A DNA stretch of 64,000 nucleotides from Hydractinia symbiolongicarpus (GCF_029227915.1 NC_079876.1:11470001-11534000); one strand, 5' to 3'. Shown: positions 22,261-32,988, counted from the first letter of the stretch. Numbers and translations are program-made. The notes: generated from the sequence alone by a model not told the origin.

Positions 22261-23213
22261 AAGGTCGCTGACAATGTAAACATTGAGAATTTCTTAAACG
22301 AGTTGCCTTCTTTCATTTCACAAGCAAGAAGACAAGTATTTGCAACGAACATCAATGTTTGTGAATTTTGGTGTAGGAGATTAGAGGGTTGTTTGCAATT
22401 TCTGATAATATTTAGTCGAAGAACAATAGACGTAGGATGGGAAAACTTCGATGGAATTGTCAGTTTATTAGATATAATAGTGGAAGAAATCCAGTCTTTA
22501 AAACAAAGATTTGAAAGGATTCTCGAAGAAAACATTACTTCAGAACTCCATCAAAATATTTGCCCAACTAATTCAACTGAAAGTTGTTGAGGAAGGCCTA
22601 GAAAGGACGTTGTACAATCTGATGTGGAAGATTTATCTGATATTTATCGAAATTGGGACGGTGTGGCAAAATGTATTGGTGTATCAACCAAAACGTTAAG
22701 AAGAAGAAGAATTCAGTTCGGTGTGCAAATACCTGAGAAGAGTGGTCCACGAGGGTATTACTCAAAAATAAGCCACGCAGATCTATGCGAAGTTGTGCAA
22801 GAGGTATTAAATGTTCTTCCCAACAAAAATTACATTACTGGAGCATGTCGATCAAGAAGTATATATGTACAATGACAAAGGATCAGAGAAGCAAAAAACG
22901 AAGTCGACCAGGTCAGCCGGGCGTTGCGAAAAACACTCAGTATTGTAAGAAGAGCGTATCACGTGAAAGCACCAAATTCTCTTTGGTAAGTAAAAGTTCT
23001 AGCGATAACCATTTTTATAAAATGAAATGCTGCTGCTTTACGGTTGATGTATTCATTTCTCTTAGGCACATAGACGGGCACCACAAGCTTTTACGATGGC
23101 GTTTCGTAATACATGGCGCTATCGATGGGTACAGTTGCTTAATCACGTACTTGAAGTATAGCAACAACAATAGGTCTTCAACTGTGTATTCACAACTACA
23201 TCACACGCAGTAA
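22261..23213 (+). pseudogene. Broken integrase-core (DDE-type) transposase gene
   Basis: One reading frame runs from 22261 to 22985 and is broken by two TGA stops, at 22588-22590 and 22873-22875. The first precedes GRPRKDV and the second falls in VQ[14 protein letters not shown]; both sites fit CGA-to-TGA changes. The N-terminal half has a helix-turn-helix-like stretch (VAKCIGVSTKTLRRRR). The frame then meets a GTAAGT donor at 22986, and an acceptor at 23065 restores the tryptophan of [18 protein letters not shown], followed by [13 protein letters not shown] and NNNRSSTV. That is the conserved start of the integrase core, with the first catalytic Asp in HIDG. The gene then ends abruptly at 23213, so the distal catalytic Asp and Glu are missing. 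No upstream ATG is obvious. It is the likely transposase of the surrounding element, now dead. Confidence 0.75.
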
Positions 23214-23214
23214 T

Positions 23215-23433
23215 AGATTGATTAACAGGGAAAATATTTTTGATTTGAGTACTGTTTCAGACCTACTTACACTTCATCATAACAGGTCTAACCTTGTAAA
23301 CTATGGTGGCCATATGCTTAGGGTTTCTGGTCCAGTTCTCTGGAACAGTCTTCCTGTTCAAATTCGAAACTCGCAATCTTTTAATGTATTTAAAATTAAT
23401 CTTAAAAACTATTTTCTTGAACAATACATTTAA
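23215..23433 (+). pseudogene. 3' fragment of a non-LTR retrotransposon reverse transcriptase
   Basis: The roughly 70-residue frame contains LHHNRSN, NYGGHMLRVSGPVLWNSLP and FKINLKNYFLEQ. This is the characteristic C-terminal tail of LINE-type reverse transcriptases (CR1/L2/Jockey-like), where WNSLP and FK..LK..L are hallmarks. The catalytic part is absent. It sits within the 2.0-kb transposon right where the integrase gene is cut off, so a 5'-truncated LINE insertion probably removed or replaced its 3' end. Sequence to about 23546 may be the LINE 3' UTR. Confidence 0.7.
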
Positions 23434-23639
23434 CCTAGTACGGGTTATCAACTCCAGCTATTTGTCTTCTTCTTGTGAGCGCTTCACCATTGAGTTACTC
23501 ATTATCAGGACCCCGGTCTCCGCAACCGATTTGGAAAAATTGAACTAGTTTTTGCACATTATACGACGGACAACAACATATTGATACTGTACAAAAATTT
23601 AAACTCATTACATGAAATGCATATACTTAACTTCATCAC

Positions 23640-23896
23640 ATGAAAGTTGGTCGTTTACGAAAAAGCTTTTATTGATAAAATGTTGGTCGTATATAAACAA
23701 ATGCTGAACATATGTAAGAAAATGTTGATCATGTATACGAAAAAAGTTGAACATGTATACAAAATGTTGAACATATATTCGAAAAAGTCGAACATGTATA
23801 CAAAAAGTTGAACATATACACGGAAATGTTGAACATATATTTGAAAATGTTGACCTATACATAATATTCGACTTTTGTCCGCTTTGGCGGGGGATA
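23640..23896. repeat. Right subterminal repeats and TIR of the 2.0-kb transposon
   Basis: About ten units of 21-24 bp built on GTTGAACATATA/GTTGAACATGTATAC occur in tandem, then the terminal repeat ends at 23896. They are inverted relatives of the left array. Open frames across them on the minus strand (CSTF/YMF repeats) are a by-product of the repetition. Confidence 0.65.
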
Positions 23897-23902
23897 GTTT
23901 TA

Positions 23903-25186
23903 TGACAGATTTTCCTATTTTTAAGCAAGATAGATTAATAACTCGATACTTCCTCACTTTCTGCCTTAAAAAAGGCAACGTTTTGTAGCCAAAGATATAA
24001 TTGTTGCAACAAACCTGTTTTCGTACAATTTCAACAAGATGGAGGGGAGTGTGCGACAAAGATACATACCGTTACGACTGAAAATTTTATTTCGAGAAAA
24101 AACAAATCAAAGACCTTTGCTATTACCTGCAAGAATTATGGTTACACCCACTTAAACGTTATGAATAATTAATAAGTCATGAATATTTTATTTAAAATTA
24201 AAGGTAAAGTATTTTTGCAGAACTTTGGGTCTAGTTATTGTTAAATAGACAACAGGATAACATAACATAACAAGATAAAAACGAAAAAAAATAAAGAAAT
24301 AAATTAAAAAGGTATAGATGATAAATAATACTATATTTGTATAGATTATTAAAGTGTAAATGTTTCTATTGTTTTATGGATGCAATTTTTTATTAGGTCT
24401 GCATAACTCTCTTTAATTATTATACAGATTAAATATATTAAAGAAATTTTAAACTTTGAGCACACTACTGAAACCACTAAAAGATAAAGAAGATTTTTCT
24501 TCATTTTATCACTCTTAACAATAAATATTTTTGATTCTTCTTTAAAAAAAATCAGGAAATTATGCCAAGGAATCAAAATTAAAAAAAAAATTTATCACCC
24601 TGAAGGGGCTTACCGTATATTTATGAAGTAATAAAAGTGTCTCCCAATCACAAAAATGTTTTTTTAAGAATACGCAAACGTCTCTCAAATATGCATGGGA
24701 TCGAGAGTATCCTTAAAACCACAAGAGTTTACTTGTTACCTTTGAACAAAAATTGCACAATCGTGTCTCTTTTTTGTTCTAAGAATCAATCTTCGCAAAA
24801 CTTATTTTTTGAAATTTAAAAAGTGGTAATATGCCCTTCTATATTTTAAGTGAAGAAGAAAGATATTTTTATTTGTTTACATTAATTCATTTGTATTGAC
24901 ATATCTACTTCTTGTGTGCACTTCAGCATAAACAAGTTAATTAATATATAATCCAATTAAACGCTAAATGTTATTGACTTTTAATACGACCGTTGTTTTC
25001 AAATTTTCTTTTCTATTTTTAGACCTTTTATTTTACTTTGTAGCAAATGAAATCGCAACAACTCGTGACACCTTGTCAAAAGAAGCTGTAGCAACGTGAA
25101 TACAGCAATATCATTACCGCTAAAAATACATAAAACTGAGCAAATATCTTTTTCACACGAGGAATAATAAATATGTGATCTTAAAT
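23903..25186. other. Gene-free AT-rich stretch
   Basis: No supported gene, RNA or defined repeat is seen. Short open frames are low-complexity. Confidence 0.35.
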
Positions 25187-25230
25187 ATCTTAAGCGCGAC
25201 ATTTTCTTTGGAAAATGTCGCGCTTAAGAT
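25187..25230. repeat. Perfect 20-bp stem hairpin with partial tandem copy
   Basis: The left arm 25187-25206 (ATCTTAAGCGCGACATTTTC) and right arm 25211-25230 are perfect reverse complements with a 4-nt loop TTTG. The right arm is followed by another TTTTCTTTGGAAAATGTCGCGCTTA unit up to about 25256, so the hairpin has been partly duplicated. Confidence 0.75.
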
Positions 25231-25807
25231 TTTCTTTGGAAAATGTCGCGCTTAGATGACATACCTATTGAGAGGTCATAACTTCTGATTCTATGCGCAA
25301 TTTGTTATTCTTAATTATTTTACAATAGTAGTTTTTATACCTCTCAGGGATTTTCTCTTACTGACTCAAAAAATTTCACTCTTATACACCGCTCATCAAT
25401 AATTACCCGCAAATTGCAATCTGCAAAATGTTCTATTTTTAAAACCATGAAGTTCTATTTTTTAAAATTAAATGCAAGTAATTTCATATGTTTACCTTCT
25501 CTAATGTTTTGCGAAAATTTCCGTTTCTCGAGAATGTGTAATAAACTTCAATAACTGGGTATCATAACATATTTATTCATCGACCATGAACGTATTGATG
25601 TCTTCAAAAAATTTAATTATTTATAAAAGAACAATTTAATAAATATAGAAATTGTACAAAAATCTTTGAATGTGTATCCAACTTGTCTGTTCTTTTGTTT
25701 ATAGCAACCATTTCACATGAACAATAATTTGACATGAATCATAATATACCTGTTTTTTCTAATACTATTTATATTTTTGATAACTTATGAAATTTGTACA
25801 ATGCGTA

Positions 25808-25860
25808 CGGTGGCATGTATCTGCCAAAAAAGTCGTTCTTGTTTTATTTTTCGTTACAAA
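25808..25860 (+). repeat. Dispersed repeat shared with 32305-32355
   Basis: GGTGGCATGTATCTGCCAAA through GTTTTATTTTTCGT recurs with few changes at 32305-32355, where it forms the left border of the 30-bp inverted array. The copy here has no array attached. It may mark the end of a mobile element family. Confidence 0.55.
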
Positions 25861-26261
25861 TAGTTTGTCGTGTTTCTATTTATCTTAAAAGCAGTTACGT
25901 AGCTGCACCTTTCGTTTTGTTAAATAAAAAAAAAGTTACAAGTTTGTAGCGATAGGCTGTAGCTAGGCTTCGTTTTTATTTAAAATTGCAATTTTGTAAC
26001 TTTAAAAGTCAGACAGTATCCTGTGCTTTTATTATGCAATAATTTTTTTTGATGAAGGACATCACGGTTGAATGTCACACTGCAATAAGCACACAAATTT
26101 GTTACATGGCTTGCCTGTACTAAGTACTTAACTTGCGAAACTTTACCTAAAAATATTTGGGAAAAAAATAAATTTTGTAAGCAAAGAATCGTTGGTCAAT
26201 GGACCGATGTACGAGATTTAGGATAAATAAAAAGTTAGTTAAATGTAGAGTTATACGCAAG

Positions 26262-26890
26262 TGAGTATATACGCATGTAAGTACATGTACGGGTAGGTTT
26301 ACACATGGGTAAATGCATGCGCGGATAGGTAAATACATGGGTTAGTACATGCGCGGATGGGTATATATATTGGTTATTACATGAGCGGATAGTTTTATAC
26401 ATAGGTTAGTACATGCGCGGTTAGGTCTATACAGGGGTTATTCCATGCGCGGGTAGGTTTATACAGGGGTTAGTACATGCGCGGGTAGGTATATACATTG
26501 GTTAGTACATAAGCGGATAGTTTTATACATAGGTTGGTACATGCGGGATTAGGTATACTTTAAATTAAAAAAGCCTTCACTGGGAACTAAATTTACAAAA
26601 AAAATTGCCGGAAAAACTTTCGCGGGCAACATGTTTTAGAAACTTTCGCGGAAAGGCCCTAAAAACCGCGAAACCGCGAAACTTTCTTCGTATTTTAAAG
26701 TATACACGGGTTAGTACATGCGCGGGTAGGTCTATACAGGGGTTATTACATGCGCGGGTAGGTCTATACAGAGGTTATTACATGAGCGAGTAGGTATATA
26801 CATGCGCTAGTTCATGCTTGGTTGGGTATATACGTGGGTTAGTAAATGCGCGGGTGGGTATATACACGGGTTGGTATTATGCGCGGTTAC
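26262..26890 (+). repeat. 32-bp minisatellite
   Basis: Units of about 32 bp of the form GGTTAGTACATGCGCGGGTAGG...TATACA repeat across the region with point changes. The array is split by a MITE at 26553-26705. It has no coding potential. Confidence 0.75.
26553..26705. mobile_element. Small MITE inserted in the minisatellite
   Basis: The minisatellite is interrupted by 153 bp bounded by GTATACTTTAAA on the left and its inverted form TTTAAAGTATAC on the right, with TA as the probable duplicated target. The interior has repeated AACTTTCGCGG/CCGCGAAA words. There is no coding frame. Class is unclear; a TA-targeting Tc1/mariner-type MITE is plausible. Confidence 0.55.
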
Positions 26891-27002
26891 GCTTATTAAA
26901 TAAGTAACTGCGCACTTTAGCAACCTTTCCAGATAGAAGTTTGAAAATTCATATAAACTGATATCACTTTTCCTTCGCAGTTGTCATAGTAATGTTCACA
27001 TA

Positions 27003-27653
27003 CAGTAGACTCCTGGTTATTCGAAGCCTCAAGGGGGATAAGAATTTACTTCGAATAACCGGGAGTTCGAATAACTGAAAAATTCGTTTTCCCGCCAGAT
27101 TTTCAACTTAACCTTAATGGGATGGACTTTTCTTAAGTAATTGAGGCATTGTGGTTCAGTTGAGCGTGTAAACACAAAGAATTTTTACTTTCTGAAGTCA
27201 GAGATGTTGTGTACTTGCAAAGTAAAAGTGACAGGGAAAAGAACTAACTTTGGAGATGATAAGGGATTCAGGATCCCCTGTTTGCTTCAATTCTCTAGAC
27301 TGAAGGAGAATATTGAACTTTTGAAGAAATTGCTTGAAGAGTGTAAATAGCCATGAATATTGAAACCTGATTTTTTGAAGAAAAAAAGTGTTTTAATCGC
27401 AGAAAATCAATGTTCTCACTCGACGATCTCCCAATAAGAAAAATTTGAATAACTGAGGGTGACTTAGCCTATAATTGGCCCCAAGGGGAATAAAAATCAC
27501 TTCGAATAACCGAATTATTTGAATAACTGAAGTTCGAATAACCGAGAGTGTTTTTGCCTGAGTTGGGTAAGCAGATCCAAGGGGAACGCCATCTCACTTC
27601 GAATAACCGAATTATTCGAATAAGTGCAGGTTCGAATAACCGGGAGTCTACTG
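27003..27653. mobile_element. pogo/Tigger-like MITE with TA target duplication
   Basis: The 651-bp element starts CAGTAGACTCCTGGTTATTCGAA and ends with the inverted form TTCGAATAACCGGGAGTCTACTG. It is flanked by TA on both sides (27001-27002, 27654-27655). The terminal repeat type CAGTAGACTCxxGGTTATTCGAA is typical of Tigger elements in the Tc1/mariner superfamily. Internal TTCGAATAACCG copies recur near both ends. It lacks a DDE transposase; a small frame of unknown origin lies inside at 27141-27350. Confidence 0.8.
27141..27350 (+). CDS. Small ORF inside the pogo-like element, related to the ORF at 43499
   Basis: This is a 69-codon frame that opens with a non-ATG codon, ending at TAG 27348-27350. 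The stretch NFYFLKSEM...VKVTGKRTNFGDDKG aligns without gaps to NFYFLQSSE...VHVTERIVNQGDEKC in the minus-strand frame at 43499-43705. The fold is unknown; a beta-rich ssDNA-binding type (PUR- or PC4-like) crossed my mind but is only a guess. It may be an exon captured by the element. Transcription is not shown. Confidence 0.3.
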   Translation: MRHCGSVERVNTKNFYFLKSEMLCTCKVKVTGKRTNFGDDKGFRIPCLLQFSRLKENIELLKKLLEECK

Positions 27654-27655
27654 TA

Positions 27656-28557
27656 GTTATGTTGTCGTGTTATTAAAATTCAACAAAATAACTTTTTCGT
27701 ACAATGCAAAGTTTGTGAAGCGGAAAGATAGATGCGCTCATAATTGGCAAAGTTTAATTCCCTTTAAAATATATTGCAATCCTAGATTATTCTTTTGTCA
27801 ATGGGCAAACAATTTATGAATATATCCATAAGTCAGCGCATACGCTCAGGTTTTATTGAACACATGCGCTCAGGTTTTATTGAAAGCATACATTTTGAAC
27901 TTGCCTCCGCAAGGAATACTACTCAAGCGCGACCCTCTTTTTTGCTGCCTTTAAATTGTTGTAATTCAGCGCATTATTTCAGAAAGAGTTAACTTGGCCG
28001 ATACAGCTGCAAAAGTCTTCGTATTCTTCCGATAACTTCCATTTTTTTAGGTTGCAGTTAACATACAAAAATCAAATCAAATAGATTAAAAATGTTCGAA
28101 GAAGAATGTTTAAAAGTTCTGCGAATAACAACTTTCTGCATCACGAGTCTTCAATATACGAGTATGAAATCCTGCATATAGCTGAAACTAAAGGACGTTA
28201 ATCCACCCCAAAATAGCTCTTAACGCTTCTGTTTAGGATGTTTGGTTAAAGGAGGTCTTACTACACCATAAAAAGTGTGTGGAAGGTAGGGAAAATTATA
28301 ATAGACAATGAAGTGTATGATATGAAACAATGATTACTGGAGATGAAGTTATTCTACTACTTTAAACAACTAATACAAAATTTACATTAATACAGAAAAA
28401 ATATTTTGTTTCGTTTCTCTTTTATTTGGACAGATATGATGATAACATGCAATCCACACAGTTAAGCCCACGACTACTTCTCCTATTAGCGGTTTGCAGA
28501 TTCAAGATATTTTCAATCTTGAACGGATTCTTTTTTAAGTAAAATTAATTTCATTGT
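27656..28557. other. Gene-free intergenic stretch downstream of receptor 1
   Basis: No gene is recognised. A short direct duplication of ATGCGCTCAGGTTTTATTGA is visible near 27840-27885. Confidence 0.35.
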
Positions 28558-29445
28558 TCAGCTTGCATCAGCCACCGCAAGATCTTTAACAACTGCACAT
28601 TCGGTGCGTGTTTTCCGTTTGCTAATACAACACAAAAGATCTCTTGCAATGTTTCTCATTTTCTTGTTAAAAAACACATAAATAACAGGATCTGCAATGA
28701 AACTAGTGTACCAAATAACTGTAATCACTGACTCGATATTCACTTTAGCAGAAGCACTGAGTCGGTCCAGTATCCATAGGTATACACACTGAGGTAGCAC
28801 TACAAGTAAAAGAAAGGATAAAATAATACAGAATGGAATCAATGTTTGTTTTTGCAAAAGAAAATTCTTGTCCCTTCCACTTTGAATGCCAAGATTTCGT
28901 CTTCTTTTTTTGCGTTTATAGTTAATCATCACATACACAAAGATAGCCAACAGCACGTATAGATAGCTCAATATAGAAGGAAACACTTGAGAATATTTCT
29001 TCAAGTGATTTTCGTTTTGATTTGGAAGAAGAAACGGTATAGCTAAAGTTGCGCTAGAAACACACATTAATGTTGCAACGATAACTAAACGTTTTGAAGT
29101 GACATGGTAAGTATACTTGATGTGTAACATTACACAAATCAAACGATCGACTGCTGTTAAAACCATAGCCATACAGTATGCTGCCATGAACCAGTAAAGG
29201 ACAAAGTACAGTATGTTTTCACTCATTGGTTCACGTTTGCCGTGATCATCATACCATTCAAAAAATTCACTCGTTCCAGTAGTAAGAATTAATGTTATTT
29301 CAATCCAACTTAAATTTATCAAAATAACTTTCTGGTTGTTGTTGTTCTGTTTATGTTTTAACAAACAATATATTCCCAACACATGAAAACATAATCCACA
29401 TAATAATAATATGATTTTACAGATGATAAACAAATCTGTCGACAT
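28558..29445 (-). CDS. Rhodopsin-like (class A) G-protein-coupled receptor, copy 1
   Basis: This encodes a 295-residue, seven-helix receptor in one exon. The start is taken at ATG 29445 (MSTDLF), because the longer open frame to 29514 begins with a non-ATG codon. TM1 is at about 6-28, TM2 38-58, TM3 78-99, TM4 118-138, TM5 157-176, TM6 200-223 and TM7 238-260. The TM3 end carries D-R-L (100-102) in place of DRY. TM7 has DPVIY (252-256) in place of NPxxY. The third cytoplasmic loop is strongly basic (KKRRRNLGIQSGR). These traits fit lineage-specific cnidarian class A receptors. The ligand is unknown. A paralogue lies at 35707-36597 and a broken copy at 34036-34791, all on the same strand. Confidence 0.8.
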   Translation of the reverse strand: MSTDLFIICKIILLLCGLCFHVLGIYCLLKHKQNNNNQKVILINLSWIEITLILTTGTSEFFEWYDDHGKREPMSENILYFVLYWFMAAYCMAMVLTAVDRLICVMLHIKYTYHVTSKRLVIVATLMCVSSATLAIPFLLPNQNENHLKKYSQVFPSILSYLYVLLAIFVYVMINYKRKKRRRNLGIQSGRDKNFLLQKQTLIPFCIILSFLLLVVLPQCVYLWILDRLSASAKVNIESVITVIWYTSFIADPVIYVFFNKKMRNIARDLLCCISKRKTRTECAVVKDLAVADAS

Positions 29446-29864
29446 CTTTAAATTATGTGTAACATTGACATGTATGTTGAATTCCTTGCCATGTAAATTT
29501 AAAAATACAATCAATCAAAAAGCAATGTTGAATATGTTGGCGTATTATTATTATAATTAAAAAGGCTATCTTTTGTAATTGCAAGAAACACCCTCCCTCG
29601 GTGCATTGCAATGCGTTATCACAAGCATAGACTAACAATAATTTTTTTAAGAAAACTAACTTGTCTAATGACAGTAGATATAGCATCATTCATTTATTTA
29701 TTATGATAAATTATTTATTCCTTAGAAACAGTACTAAATAAGAAGAATTTGGCCCACAGTTTTTGCTACGATGGAGTAGCAACAGGTTGTGTTTTAATTT
29801 CTAATATTTCACCTGAAACACTAGCTATAATACTGTGGGGCCTTCAGTGGATATACGACATACT

Positions 29865-29940
29865 GAATACCTGTTCTGAAGCGCTCCACCTGGATGTGTA
29901 GCACAAATTGCAGCTCTGATTAGGCGCTTCATCGAGCCGT
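29865..29940 (+). repeat. Diverged dispersed repeat, copy 2
   Basis: This is the second copy of the repeat at 2308-2390, with the same block order (ATACCTGT, GCGCTCCACCTG, TGATTAGGCGCTTC). Downstream GGCGT/ACGCC words at about 29994-30030 recall the hairpin that follows copy 1. Confidence 0.4.
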
Positions 29941-31057
29941 CTTCATCGAGTTAAACAGTTAATTGTGAGTAAACTGCGGGATTCAGTGTCGAAACGGCGT
30001 ATCTTCTGGAGTCAAAACGCCCTGTCATCCGGCTAGTTGTCTTAACTACATTCTCATTATTTCGTTCAGTTCTTTATATGGACTCAAGTTTGCACAATGG
30101 TAGGGACAGGTTAACGCATTTTTTAACCTTTTTTTATAATAGTTCAGTTGGAATACGGTATATCAAATCGTTTTTCAGTTTAATGCCATTACTGTTGATC
30201 TTCAGACGTTCATTTATTGTTTCAACAAATCTTCATATTGCATGTTGCTGCACGACGATTAAAAATTTTCGTTGTGTATAACATATACAAGAAACGACAG
30301 CATTCAGTGTACAAGCTCTCAAGAGAACAAAACAGTCTTTGTATAGTGCTCACAAAGTTCATTTTTTTTACAATGGAGTTTGAGAAAGCTTCGAAAACAG
30401 CATTGTAAGTTATGCATGAAAATTAAGCAATATTTTTCCGTGTCATGATACACAAATATACATAATTCCAATCTTGCGCGAGTTGTTTGTTAACTGGTAG
30501 CTGAAGTTCACGGGTTTATTATTTACGACATTTGGAAAACAATTTAATCTTAAGGTGGCGGTATACCTTTATTGTAACAAAAAATTGATTTTTTTTCTAT
30601 TTTACTGAAGAAACGACGATCTTTGCAATGGTGAAACGCCTGGGAAGATAGAGAGAGAGATAGATGGAGACAGCCCAGAGCCTGGACGCCTAAAACTTAT
30701 CCAGGCTAAAGCTTAAATCCTCGTTTGGACAGATTTTTTTCTGAGAACAAGGCTAAAATGAGTTTTAAGCCAATAAGAATCCTAACAGTGCAACAAATTG
30801 TTTTATTATCCAATGAACATTACTTTATTTTAAAGTTTATAATAAAAAAAGCTCGTGCAGTGTAGCATAATGAAGATCGTCTTATAATGCGCCATCTTTG
30901 TTGTTATATAACTACGTCATTTCCTTTTGTACTACAATTTTGTAAGCACGTAGACTAAAGCTATATTCAGCAGAACCAATTAATTATCAATGAATTTTAA
31001 TTTAAAGAGGAAATTGTTGAGGCTAGATATTTTTGGTGAAAGATAATGCATTATAGC

Positions 31058-31091
31058 TATAAAATCGTGACATGTATGTCACGATTTTATA
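31058..31091. repeat. Near-perfect 34-bp palindrome
   Basis: TATAAAATCGTGACAT, a GT centre, then the inverted arm ATGTCACGATTTTATA form a perfect 16-bp stem with a 2-nt loop. It could extrude as a hairpin or bind a dimeric factor; no function is assigned. Confidence 0.7.
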
Positions 31092-32341
31092 TCTTTTTTA
31101 AGATTATTGCTAATGGCGGAAATCTGTAAGCCGCAGGGTTTCTTGTTTATTTTTCGAAAGGGAATATTGATTTTGTCCAAATAACTAACTTTTTTTTTTC
31201 TGATCGGTCTTTCATACCTCAAATTGAATAAGAGTTAAGAGTGAATGTTTTTAACACTTATCATCCTCTTGAGTATAACTTTTAAAAATAAATTATATTT
31301 CCTTTCCAAAAAGAAATGACCATCTGAAAAAAAACACCTCAAATCTTTCAGTTCTAAAAGTGTATGCCATCCTGTTCTGTTTCTGCAAGTCACAGAAAAA
31401 TGTTAAACGAATTAGAAAAGTTCTATTTCCATGGTATACTCCGTCACGCAGGGACAACCTTCTGAATATTATCATAAAGTATCGCCATCATTATGAGTAT
31501 GTTTGAAAGGTGTGATATTTTAAACTCTTTAAAACACTTTTTCGTAGTTTCGTACTTTCTCGAATACAATCTATTACATTTCAAATCTCTTTTACAAAAG
31601 TACAGAAGATCTATAAGGGAGAGTGCTACTGTGCTGAAGCCAACGTGTTTATCTAAAAGCGTTTTTTTATTTGTAAAAAATTAACGATTCTTTAGATAGT
31701 ACATCTTAAGGACGAAAGTTTAAGTTAAAAAATGGCTTTTTTAGAAAAAGTACAATAAATCAAAAACGGGGACTTTGTGGAAAATAATTAAAAAATCGTT
31801 TTTACATACATCTATCACGATTCTAAAGAACATCTTATGAGAATTAGAAACGAATTAGTTTTGTAAATGAAGTCACTTTTTTGAAGGCAGGGTATGGTTC
31901 AAAAATGTTTCTGTACTTTCAAATTATTAGTATACTATTTGATAGGTACTTAAAAATGCTTTTTGGTGATGTATGAATGAATAAACTTTGATTAACTAGC
32001 GCTGAAAAAATTGCGATTAAAAAAACCTGCTTCAAAGGTATATCGTCACCTTAGCAATCACTTCTTATCAAAACAGCCCGAGGAAAACAAGAACGCTAAA
32101 TCTTATGGACACCCATTTTTTTAAAATGACGTCATAGATAGTCACAACCAAAAACCTTTTTTTTCAAATTTTGTATTGAAGTGTTATTGTACCAAATTTT
32201 ATTCTAAAGCTATTACTCGGACCTGAGGTTGTTAGGGTAGCTAAGTAATTTTATTTTTCAGGTCAAGTCATTCTCTAAGATCAAGTATATAAAGCCCGCA
32301 TTTACAGTGGCATGTATCTGCCAAAAAAGTCGTGCCCGTTT

Positions 32342-32988
32342 TATTTTTTGTAATCACGCGAATCCGCCCAATAATACTTAAAAACGAGCGAATCCGATCA
32401 ATAATGACTAAAAACGAGCAAATCCGCTCAATATTGCTTCGAAACGAGCGAATCCGCTCAATATTGCTTCAAAACGAGCGAATCCGCTCAATATTGCTTC
32501 AAAAGGAGCGAATCCGCTCAATAATCATTCATAACGAGCGAAAATGATGAAAGCGAGTGTATCCCACGTGTTTACTTAAAACACGGGCAGCATTTTTGTC
32601 AACAATAAATTAAAAGGATCACAAAGCTGGAAGCATCGGATAATTTGTAAAGGTAAGTAGTGTTTAAGGATATCTTTCTTTTGAAGTATTATTGAGCGGA
32701 TTCGCTCGTTTTTAGTCATTATTGAGCGGATTCGCTTATTTTGTAGTATTATTGAGCGGATTCGCTCGTTTTTAGTCAATATTGAGCGGATTCGCTCGTT
32801 TTTAGTCATTATTGAGCCGATTCGCTTGTTTTAGTCATTATTGAGCGGATTCGCTTATTTTGTAGTATTATTGAGCGGATTCGCTCGTTTTGAAGTATTA
32901 TTGAGCGGATTCGCTCGTTTTTAGTCATTATTGAGCGGATTCGCTCGTTTTCTAGTCATTATTAAGCGGATTTACGTGAAAAATAATC
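32342..32988. repeat. Inverted array of 30-bp units each containing a GAGCGAATCCGCTC palindrome
   Basis: The left half has 6 units of about 30 bp, of the form AACGAGCGAATCCGCTCAATA plus an 8-10 nt variable part. A spacer of about 145 bp (32545-32690) follows. The right half has about 10 units in the opposite orientation. The outer ends are themselves inverted repeats (ATTTTTTGTAATCACGCGAA against ATTATTTTTCACGTAAATCC). Each unit carries a GAGCG/CGCTC hairpin. Because the unit is a multiple of three, both strands show an open decapeptide repeat (NERIRSIL), which I take as a by-product. A MITE-like element whose subterminal repeats expanded is the likely identity. Confidence 0.7.

Larger units (their letters stand above)
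21877..23896 (+). mobile_element. 2.0-kb DNA transposon with integrase-core transposase remnant (IS3EU-like, tentative)
   Basis: The left end reads TATCCTCCGCCAAAGTGGAC and the right end is its inverted copy (TATCCCCCGCCAAAGCGGAC on the minus strand), continuing through AAAAGTC. The element is flanked by GTTTTA at 21871-21876 and 23897-23902, a perfect 6-bp target duplication. Inside each end are subterminal arrays of about 22-bp GTCAAC/GTTCAAC-type repeats in opposite orientation. The centre holds a broken integrase-core gene and a LINE fragment. The 6-bp duplication and TA-starting ends fit the IS3EU superfamily as I recall it; a KDZ- or Ginger-type element is the alternative. Confidence 0.7.
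29446..32341. other. Intergenic region between receptor genes
   Basis: No gene is supported. It contains the diverged repeat at 29865-29940, the palindrome at 31058-31091 and the dispersed repeat at 32305-32355. A tiny ATG-containing frame ending in ATT|GTAAGTT at 30373-30402 could be a first exon, but no partner exon was found. Confidence 0.35.

Noticed and set aside
30373-30402. Possible first coding exon (ATG...ATT|GTAAGTT)
   Set aside because: The start and donor look good, but no downstream exon in a matching phase could be found.
32332-32809. Decapeptide repeat protein (NERIRSIL) on both strands
   Set aside because: The 30-bp unit keeps any frame open by length alone. Both strands give the same peptide because the unit is palindromic.
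32342-32988. CRISPR array
   Set aside because: The setting is a eukaryotic genome with introns, the spacers are repetitive, the array changes direction in the middle and there are no cas genes.
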